Both the position numbers and the translations under genes were made by a program. 64,000 bases of DNA from Microbacterium sp. PM5 (lineage in GTDB: Bacteria > Actinomycetota > Actinomycetes > Actinomycetales > Microbacteriaceae), in NCBI RefSeq assembly GCF_003293595.1, contig NZ_CP022162.1, positions 2,339,799 to 2,403,798 of the forward strand. Direction: 5' to 3'. A model generated the notes under the pieces. That model ran no database searches, was not told where the DNA came from, and saw only the letters and a program-made list of their open reading frames with translations. The number at the start of each line of letters is the position of its first letter. Position 1 is the stretch's first letter. Positions 8,734 to 16,400 of this stretch are shown here, piece by piece.

Positions 8734-9930
8734 GTGAAGCGGAAGGCGCTGGGAGCGATCGCCGCGCAAGCGGCTCAGGCTGCGGTGAGCCTGGCGCTGC
8801 AGATTCTCGTCGCACGGCTGCTCGGCATCGCCGATTACGGACGCTTCGCGATCCTCTACGGCGTGATCGTGCTGGCGTCCGGCATCGTCACGGGACTCGT
8901 CGGAGACGCGCTCGTCGTGCTCGATCGTGCGGACCGACGCATTCGCGCCGGACTCGAGGTCTGGCTAGCGATCGCGGCGGCGACCAGCGCTGTGATCGCC
9001 GCCGTCGTGGCCGCGGTCACCGGCTTCGCGAGCCCTGCCGAAGCGGGACTGTTCGCCCTCGCGATGGTCGCCTTCGTCGTCGAGGAGATCGTCCGACGCC
9101 TCCTCATGGCCGGGTACGCCTTCTCGCGGGTGATCGCCGCCGATCTGACCGGCTTCGTCATCAGCCTCGCCCTGCTGGCCGCGGCAGCGGCCCTGCAGGC
9201 GCTGTCGCTCGGAGCCTTCCTCGGTGTCATCGCCGCAGGCCAGACCGTCGGCGCGATCGTCGGGTGGCGTCTGGTTCCCCGATCGGAGCGCGTCCTCGTC
9301 GGCTGGCGACGCGCGGACCTGCGCACCGTCTGGAGCTATGGAGCGTGGCGAGGGCTGCAGCAGACGTTGCGGCCGGCGATGCTGACGGCGGTACGGGTGG
9401 TCGTGCTGGCGGCTGCCGGGGCCGCCGCGGTCGGCATGCTCGAAGCGGCGCGCACCTACACCTCACCGCTCCTGCTCGTCGTCGGCGGGCTGTCGTCGTT
9501 CCTCTTCGTCCGCTTCGCCGACCACCGGCGCGAGGGCCGCTCCGGTTCGCTGCGAGAGGCCGACCGTGTCGTGCTCGTCCTCGTCGGCGCGACGGTGCTG
9601 ATGAGCGCGGTGGCGCTCGGCGCCGGGCCCTGGCTGGGGCCGTTGGCGTTCGGTGTCGCCTTCGATCCGACGATGCTCGTGGCGTGGCTCGTGTACGGGC
9701 TCTCCGTGGCGGTGGTCACGCCCTACGGTGCGCTCAGCGCCGTCGCCGGGCGTCAGCGGGTGGTGTTCTTGGTTCGCCTCAGCGACACCCTTCTCGGCCT
9801 GGTGCTGACGGTCGTGATCGTGCTCGTCGGCGGCAGTCCGGCCCTCATTCCGTTCGCGCTCGCCGTGGCATCCGCGCTCGGCGGCGTCGCGCTGCGCTGG
9901 ATCGCCGCGCACACGCCGGCGGAGCCCTGA
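8734..9930 (+). CDS. Polysaccharide flippase (Wzx/MOP superfamily)
   Basis: Integral membrane protein of 398 residues with at least 10 hydrophobic helices throughout its length. The N-terminal pattern AAQAAQAAVSLALQILVARLLGIADYGRFAILYGVIVLASG is typical of oligosaccharide-lipid flippases, where an LG..DYG.F turn follows the first helix. It would move undecaprenyl-diphosphate-linked repeat units from the cytoplasmic to the outer face of the membrane. The GTG at 8734 is preferred over upstream in-frame starts because of the purine-rich ribosome-binding site and because the extra residues would be Arg-rich and not membrane-like. It begins the rightward arm of the exopolysaccharide locus, followed by co-polymerase and polymerase genes. 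Confidence 0.85.
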   Translation: MKRKALGAIAAQAAQAAVSLALQILVARLLGIADYGRFAILYGVIVLASGIVTGLVGDALVVLDRADRRIRAGLEVWLAIAAATSAVIAAVVAAVTGFASPAEAGLFALAMVAFVVEEIVRRLLMAGYAFSRVIAADLTGFVISLALLAAAAALQALSLGAFLGVIAAGQTVGAIVGWRLVPRSERVLVGWRRADLRTVWSYGAWRGLQQTLRPAMLTAVRVVVLAAAGAAAVGMLEAARTYTSPLLLVVGGLSSFLFVRFADHRREGRSGSLREADRVVLVLVGATVLMSAVALGAGPWLGPLAFGVAFDPTMLVAWLVYGLSVAVVTPYGALSAVAGRQRVVFLVRLSDTLLGLVLTVVIVLVGGSPALIPFALAVASALGGVALRWIAAHTPAEP

Positions 9931-10060
9931 TCCTCTCAACCGGCTGAGAAGGGTCGGCAGGCCACGTCGACTGGTGGTAGGTTCAGCCCAGCACGAAGGC
10001 GTCGGACGAGGGAAACAGGGGTACGTCCGGCGCTCGGGCTCATCTTGGGGGGTGGGGAGC
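9931..10060 (+). promoter_or_regulatory. Upstream region of the Wzz-like gene with G-rich box
   Basis: 130 nt with no gene. CTTGGGGGGTGGGGAG lies immediately before the ATG at 10061. It doubles as the ribosome-binding site and resembles the TGGGGG boxes upstream of other genes in this locus. An upstream palindromic CAACCGGCTGAG segment follows the flippase stop, but no full terminator is visible. Confidence 0.35.
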
Positions 10061-11386
10061 ATGGAGGACGTCCCGTACGCGCGGATACTCCGCGAAGGTT
10101 GGTTGCTGGTCCTGATCGTCGCACTGCTGGGAGCAGGCGGCGCCTACGGCATCGCGAAGCTGTTGCCGGAGACATACGCGTCGACGTCGACGCTGATGCT
10201 GCAGGTCGATTCGAAGGAAGCGTCGCTGTTCGAGCGCAACCAGTTCAGCCTCGCGCGCATCCGCTCTTATCCGGAGCTCGTCGACAGTCCGGAGGTCATC
10301 GCCGGCATCCGCAGCGATCTGCACCTCTCCGCTGCCGACTACAGCGATCGCGACCTGCGAAAGATGGTGTCGGCGGACAACACGACCGACACCGTGCTGC
10401 TCGTCGTGCGCGCCGAGGCTCCCACTGCGCAGCTCAGCGCGGCGATCGCGAATGCGGCCGCAGCGCACCTGTCGAAACTCATCCAGTCGACGGAGAACTC
10501 CGACGCCGACGAGCGCTACCAGGTGAACCTCACCGTGGTGCTGCCAGCGGTCGAACCGCTCGCGCCGGTGTCTCCGCAGACGCTCGCGATCGTCGGGCTC
10601 GGACTGATCGTCGGGCTGGCCGTCGGCGGGATCGTCGCCGTCTATCGCACGGTGACCAACCGCAACGTCATCACCATCTCCGACGTGCGCCGCCTCGTCG
10701 GCATCCGCGTCGTCGGGCGCATCCCCCGCCGTCGCCGCTGGAGGCGTTCGGACGACGAGGACGAGTCCGTCGCCTTCGACGAGACCGTCGCCAATCTCGG
10801 GGTGCTGGGCGGCAGCGACCTCTCGTCCGTGCTCGTTCTGACCGCTTCGGACGATGCCATCGGGCAGGCGGAGCGCAGTGGTCTGGCGGCTGCCTTCGCT
10901 GCTGCGGGTCGTACCGTCACGATCCTGGAGACGCGCGCCACATCCGACGCCGCGGCCGAGACGCGCTCGCTCGCCGAGGTTCTCGACGGGGAGGACGTCG
11001 ACGCCGCGGTGGGTGAGGCCGCGGGCCGGCAGTTCGCCGATCCTCTGCCGGTCGCGGCGGCAGCGCTGCAGGACGCACTGCCCGCTCTCCGCTCGACCCT
11101 GCGGGCGCATGTCGACGTCGTCGTGGTGGTGGTGGATGCCGCATCCGTCGCCGTGGTGCGAGAACTCGTCGACGACGCCACAGGAGTCGTGGTCGCGGTG
11201 CGGAGCGGATCGACGGCGGCATCGGCGCTGTCGGCCCTGATCACCAAGCTCTCCTTCGTGGACGTGCATCCGTTGGGTGTCGTCCTCACCGGGACCGCCC
11301 GGCATGCGTCCGGCGTCGTGACCGAGACGTGGCGCGATGCGGTGCCCGTGGGGGCCGCCGGAACGGGCGCGGCCGCACGGCCATGA
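10061..11386 (+). CDS. Wzz-type polysaccharide co-polymerase with degenerate kinase-like domain
   Basis: 441-residue chain-length determinant / BY-kinase-like protein. It has a TM helix near residues 13-35 (WLLVLIVALLGAGGAYGIAKLL), an extracellular Wzz domain of about 130 residues, a second TM helix near 175-195, and a cytoplasmic alpha/beta domain at about 240-430. That last domain resembles the P-loop tyrosine kinase partner of Wzz (VLVLTASDDAIGQAE...; VDVVVVVVDAASVAVV), but the Walker A GK[ST] is missing, so it should not bind ATP as a BY-kinase does. The role is control of exopolysaccharide length with the Wzy-like polymerase, whose ATG overlaps this stop (ATGA). The ATG at 10061 sits behind a strong G-rich ribosome-binding site. 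Confidence 0.82.
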   Translation: MEDVPYARILREGWLLVLIVALLGAGGAYGIAKLLPETYASTSTLMLQVDSKEASLFERNQFSLARIRSYPELVDSPEVIAGIRSDLHLSAADYSDRDLRKMVSADNTTDTVLLVVRAEAPTAQLSAAIANAAAAHLSKLIQSTENSDADERYQVNLTVVLPAVEPLAPVSPQTLAIVGLGLIVGLAVGGIVAVYRTVTNRNVITISDVRRLVGIRVVGRIPRRRRWRRSDDEDESVAFDETVANLGVLGGSDLSSVLVLTASDDAIGQAERSGLAAAFAAAGRTVTILETRATSDAAAETRSLAEVLDGEDVDAAVGEAAGRQFADPLPVAAAALQDALPALRSTLRAHVDVVVVVVDAASVAVVRELVDDATGVVVAVRSGSTAASALSALITKLSFVDVHPLGVVLTGTARHASGVVTETWRDAVPVGAAGTGAAARP

Positions 11387-12669
11387 CGGCCGCAGGGCTC
11401 GCGATGCGCGGGCAACGGGTGCACGGGGGCGTCCACGCGGATGCCTCGCGGCCGACGCGTCGACGCTTCGCGGCTCTCGTCGCGCTGTTCCTCCTGGTCA
11501 TCGTCAGCGTCATTCCGTGGCGGCCGCAGTCGTTCTACGCGGGCGGGCTCGACCCTGTGGTCGTGGCCAAGGCGGCGATCGCCCTGGTCGCGCTGGGCGG
11601 CGCCGTCGGCCTGACCCTTTTCACGCGCCGACGGATGCCGGTGGGGCTCGGTCCCGCGGCGGTGATCGCCGTCACCCTCATGATCAGCCTGCTCGGCGGG
11701 GTCGTCGCGGGCAACGGGTCGGCGACCACCGTGCTGGTCATGAGGGTCTTCATCGTCATGGCCACCCTGCTGCTTCTGCTGACGAACGCCCCGTGGGATC
11801 GGGCCGTCGCCGCCCTGTTGACGGCGATGGGGATTCTCGCCGTGGTCGCCGCCACGACGGGCGCGCGCACGCTGGTCAAGGGCCGGCTGGGCGGCGGCAT
11901 CCCGGAGATCCATCCGAACGAGCTCGCCGGACTCGCCGCCCTTCCGCTGATCGCCCTCGTCGTTCTGATCCTGCGCCGCGGTGTGCGCGTGTCGGCCGTG
12001 ATCGCGAGCGTCGTCCTGTTCGGGATCGTGGTCGCCACAGGATCGCGCATCGCCCTCGTCGGCATCCTCTTCGGCGCGATCGTGGCGCTGGTGACCAACG
12101 GCGTGCGTCGGCGCGGCGTCCTCTACGCCCTTCTCGTCTTCGTCCCCGTCATCTATGGTGTCATCGTCTTCACCGGCGTCGTCGACGGCCTCGCCAGCCG
12201 CGGCGGCACGTCGGCGGAGAGCACGGCGTTGGATTCCCGTCTCACGGGCTGGCAGGTGGTCCTCGGCTGGGATTGGGCCTCGTGGCAGCGTTGGCTGGGC
12301 GTCGGTCTGTCGGTCAAAGAGGTCGCGGTCCAGGAGAAGTGGCGATCGTCGCAGGTGCTCGACAGCAGCTGGGTCTCACTTCTGGCGCAGGCGGGACTGC
12401 TCGGAGTGCTGCTGATCGGTCTGCTGGTGGCGTGGTGCGTGATCACCGCCGTCACAGCGGCGTCGCGTCGCGGACTGCTGTTGCCGCTGCTCACGATGTT
12501 CGTCATCCGCACGTTCACCGAGAGCGGCATGGTCGACAGCGCGATGCCGTTCGTCCTGTTCGTGACGCTGTCGGCGTTGCTGACCAGAAGGTCGCGACAG
12601 GCGTCCGGGCCGCCGGGTCACGAGAACCAAACTCGTGCTCGCTCTGTGACGATGCCGGGCGTACGCTGA
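11383..12669 (+). CDS. O-antigen ligase/polymerase family membrane protein (Wzy-like)
   Basis: 428-residue protein with about ten hydrophobic helices and a long extracellular loop (about residues 265-345, including GTSAESTALDSRLTGWQVVLGWD). That layout is typical of the Wzy/WaaL/RfaL superfamily, and the arginine in the SRLTGW segment is of the kind used in polymerisation. It would join lipid-linked repeat units outside the membrane. The ATG at 11383 overlaps the stop of the Wzz-like gene (ATGA), supporting co-translation and a physical partnership. Polymerase is favoured over ligase because a flippase, a co-polymerase and a priming transferase are encoded in the same locus. Substrate not known. 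Confidence 0.82.
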   Translation: MTAAGLAMRGQRVHGGVHADASRPTRRRFAALVALFLLVIVSVIPWRPQSFYAGGLDPVVVAKAAIALVALGGAVGLTLFTRRRMPVGLGPAAVIAVTLMISLLGGVVAGNGSATTVLVMRVFIVMATLLLLLTNAPWDRAVAALLTAMGILAVVAATTGARTLVKGRLGGGIPEIHPNELAGLAALPLIALVVLILRRGVRVSAVIASVVLFGIVVATGSRIALVGILFGAIVALVTNGVRRRGVLYALLVFVPVIYGVIVFTGVVDGLASRGGTSAESTALDSRLTGWQVVLGWDWASWQRWLGVGLSVKEVAVQEKWRSSQVLDSSWVSLLAQAGLLGVLLIGLLVAWCVITAVTAASRRGLLLPLLTMFVIRTFTESGMVDSAMPFVLFVTLSALLTRRSRQASGPPGHENQTRARSVTMPGVR

Positions 12670-12733
12670 GGGAGCGCACGCGGGGAACTGGGGCCCGCCG
12701 CGGCGCGGGGCACATGGGGGAGGTGCTTTTCGC
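12670..12733 (+). promoter_or_regulatory. Short intergenic region with two TGGGG boxes
   Basis: 64 nt containing AACTGGGGCC and ACATGGGGGAGG just before the next ATG. The second overlaps the ribosome-binding site. Part of a recurring pattern in this locus. Confidence 0.3.
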
Positions 12734-13360
12734 ATGGCACAAGACATGCCGACAGCCGGACGCGGACGCGCTCCGTGGATCGTTTTCGTTGTCGTGGCGG
12801 CGCTGCTGGTCGGCGGCGTGGTGTGGGCGGTGGTCGGCCAGGGCCAGCCGGACGCATCCGCGGCCGCGTCTCCGAGCCCGTCGTGGGCGACGCCGACGCC
12901 GCAGCCGACGGCGTTCGAGACACCCGCGGCGGGTTCGACGACCGAGATCACCAAGCCGCCGACGGATGCCGAGGTGCCTCTCGACCAGCCTGCACCACCG
13001 GTGGCCGGCGCGACGGTGCAGCTCGTCGCGGTGACGAAGGGCACGTTCACGGGCGATGTGCCCGGCGAGCCGAGCGGCGACGCCATCACCGTGTCGGTGC
13101 GCGTCGTCAACAACGGCTCGGCACCCATCGACACCGGCGCGGCGGGCGTCAACCTGACCTACGGGGGAGACGATCGCACGCCGGGCATCGCCGTGACCGA
13201 CAAGAAGGCGCGCGTGTTCCCGGCATCGGTTGCGCCGGGCGCCGAGGCCACCGCGGATTTCACCTTCGTCGCACCCCTTGCGGCGGAGGGGGATATTCGT
13301 GTTACCGTCGACCTGCTGGCGTCTGAGCCAGACATCGTCTTCGTCGGCCCGCGGCCGTAG
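12734..13360 (+). CDS. Membrane-anchored protein with C-terminal Ig-like (DUF4352-type) domain
   Basis: 208 residues: a short cytoplasmic N-terminus, one TM helix (WIVFVVVAALLVGGVVWAVV, residues 15-34), a Ser/Thr/Pro-rich linker to about residue 85, and an extracellular beta-rich domain (GATVQLVAVTKGTFTG... ITVSVRVVNNGSAPIDTG... GAEATADFTFV) resembling telokin/DUF4352 folds. Function unknown. A similar layout (anchor, low-complexity linker, terminal beta domain with a 'VNNGSAPID'/'LTNGSTAPID' core) occurs in the lipoprotein at 27.0-27.7 kb, and each lies next to one of the two giant exoproteins. The pairing suggests a role in presenting, exporting or anchoring the neighbouring giant protein. 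That role is inference. Confidence 0.75.
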   Translation: MAQDMPTAGRGRAPWIVFVVVAALLVGGVVWAVVGQGQPDASAAASPSPSWATPTPQPTAFETPAAGSTTEITKPPTDAEVPLDQPAPPVAGATVQLVAVTKGTFTGDVPGEPSGDAITVSVRVVNNGSAPIDTGAAGVNLTYGGDDRTPGIAVTDKKARVFPASVAPGAEATADFTFVAPLAAEGDIRVTVDLLASEPDIVFVGPRP

Positions 13361-13433
13361 GAGACCTGGGGGATTATCGCCTTCGCGGCATCAACGGATG
13401 GGGATCCGGCTGCGAGGGATGACTGGGGGAGTC
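13361..13433 (+). promoter_or_regulatory. Upstream region of the giant exoprotein gene with TGGGGG boxes
   Basis: 73 nt containing CCTGGGGGATTA right after the previous stop and ACTGGGGGAGTC directly before the ATG at 13434. The second copy overlaps the ribosome-binding site. Confidence 0.35.
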
Positions 13434-16400
13434 ATGGTGCGCATTCGTACCGGCGTCAGCGGACAGCAGACGCGGATCATCGCGACGGTTCTTGCGGCTG
13501 CCGCCGCCGTCATCGTCAGCAGTCTCGTCGTCGTCGCGCCCGCGCGTGCGGATGTCAGTCCGCCAGAGGGCACGCCGTCGACCGTCACGGCCGATGCGCT
13601 GCCGACCGTCCAGATCAACGGCATCGTCTGGGACCAGGCCGTCGTCGGCAATGTGGTCTACGCGGCGGGCAAGTTCACCTCGGCCCGCCCGGCGGGGGCG
13701 GCGGCCGGAACGAACGAGACGCCGCGCAGCAACCTCCTGGCGTACGACATCACGACGGGCAACCTCATCACGTCGTTCGCGCCGTCGATCAACGCGCAGG
13801 TGCGCCAGGTCGAGGCGTCGCCCGACGGCACCCGCCTCTACATCGTCGGCGACTTCACGACCGTCAACGGTCAGACGCGCAACCGCGTCGCCGCCTTCGA
13901 TCTGCCCAGCGGGACCCTTTCGACCTTCAACCCGAACTCCAACGGAGTGACCTCCGGCGTCGCGGCGACGAACGACACGGTGTATCTCACCGGCACCTTC
14001 GGCCGCATGTCGGGAAACGACCGCGCCGGCGCCGCCGCGGTCACACGCGCCGGGGCGCTCCTGCCGTGGGCCCCCGTGCTCGAGGGACGCCAGGGTCGCG
14101 TCGTGGTCGTCTCGCCCGACGGCACCAAGGTGGTCCTCGGCGGCAACTTCCAGACGCTCAACGGCAGCAGCAACCCCGGGTACGGCCTCGCGATGGTGAG
14201 TGCCGCGGATGCCTCGTTGCTGCCGTTCCAGACCAACAATGTGATCCGCAACGCCGGGCTCGACGCGTCGATCATGTCGCTCAAATCCGACGGTGCCGGA
14301 TCGTTCTACGGCACCGGCTACGTGTTCGGCGACGGCGGCAATCTGGAGGGCAGCTTCCGATCCTCCTGGGCCACCGGCGACCTCATCTGGGTCAACGACT
14401 GCCACGGCGATGAATACGACGTGCAGCCCATGGGCGACGCCGTGTACGCCGCCGGTCATCCGCACTACTGCGGCAGCCTGGAGGACGGTTTCCCCCAGAG
14501 CGACCCCTGGACCTTCTACCGCGGCATCGCGGTGACGAACGAGCCCGCCCGGATCACGCCGTCTGGGCTCAACAACGGCTACTTCGACTTCGGCGGCAAC
14601 CCGGCACCTCGGCTGCTGCACTGGTTCCCCAGCTTCAACGCCGGCTCGGTCAGCGGCGCCTCGCAGGGACCCTGGACGGTCAACGGCAACTCCCAGTACC
14701 TCGTCTACGGCGGCGAGTTCACCCGCGTCAACAACACGGGGCAACAGGGTCTCGTGCGCTTCGCGGTCCCGTCGAAGTCGACCAATGCGCAGGGGCCCCT
14801 GCTGTGGAACACGGCCTGGCCGGCGACGGCGATCGCGCTGTCCGGGGGATCCGTCCGCGTCAGCTGGCCGCTCAACTACGACCGTGACAGCGAGTTCCTG
14901 ACGTACGAGGTGTTGCGCAACAACGTCGTCGTGAAGACCTTTGAGAACGTCCGATCGAAGTCGCCCGACTGGGGTCTGCCGGCGATGGCCTACATCGACA
15001 ACTCGGTGTCCAATGGGACGACGTACACCTATCGGGTGCGGGCGACCGATGCGCAGGGTCATTCCATCCTGGGTGGGACGGCGACGGTGACCGCTACGGG
15101 GACCTCGACCGCGAGTGCGTATCGCGACGCCGTGCTGGCCGACACCCCCCTGGACTACTGGCCGCTCGACGACGACTCCTCCACCCTGTCCTACGACTGG
15201 GCCGGCGCCTCCGACCTCACGGTCAACAGCGGAGTCACCAGAGGGAGCGCCGGCGCGATGCTCAATGACACGCGCCCGTCGTCCACCTTCGACGGATCGA
15301 GCGCCGGATTCGCATCCACGACGCAGCAGATCGCAGGTCCCGACACCTTCGGCATCGAGGCCTGGATCAAGACGACCACGACGGCAGGCGGCAAGATCGT
15401 CGGGTTCGGAAACAGCTCGACCGGAACGTCGGGCAGTTACGACCGGCATGTGTACATGGAGCCGGACGGGCGCATCACCTTCGGTGTCTACCCCGGTTCG
15501 GTCCAGACGATCACGTCCTCGGCGTCGTACAACGACGGTCAGTGGCATCAGATCTCGGCCGGCCTGAGCTCGGGCGGCATGGTCCTGTACGTGGACGGCG
15601 TGCGCGTCGCGATGCGCACCGACGTCACCTCCGCTCAGCCCTACAGTGGATACTGGCGAGTCGGCGGCGACAGCCCGTGGTCCGGTGCCGCGTTCTTCGC
15701 CGGTGCGATCGACGACGTCGCGATCTACGGCGCGCCCCTGACCCGCCAGCAGGTGGCCGCCCACTACGTCGCCTCGGGGCGCACGCTCGCCGCCGCCACG
15801 GCGCCCGCCGATGCCTACGGCGCCGCCGTCTACGCGCTCGAGCCGTCGCTGTACTGGCGGCTCGGAGAGAGCTCCGGAAACATCGCCGCTGACGCCTCCG
15901 GCTTCGGCCAACCCGGCACCTACGTCGGCGCGGTCGCACAAGGTGCGGCGGGTGCGCTGAGTGGAGTGAGCGACACGGCGGCGACGTTCTCCGGTGGGCA
16001 GGTGATCAGCAAGAACACGTTCTCCAACCCGCGTTCGTATTCGCTCGAGGCCTGGTTCAAGACATCGACGACGACCGGCGGAAAGATCATCGGGTTCGGC
16101 AACAGCCCCGACGGAAACTCCAACAACTACGATCGGCACGTCTACATGACGCCGGACGGCAGCCTGATCTACGGCGTATGGGTCGGCTTCAGTGAGACGC
16201 TCCAGACGGCGCCGGGCTATAACGACGGTGCGTGGCACCACGTCGTCGCCACGCAGGGCGCCGAGGGCATGAAGCTCTATGTCGACGGCGCGTTGAAGGG
16301 GTCGAACGGTCAGGCCAACGCGCAGGACTACACCGGCTACTGGCACGTCGGCGGCGACGTCACCTGGGGCCCGGGTGACTGGGAGTTCGACGGACAGATC

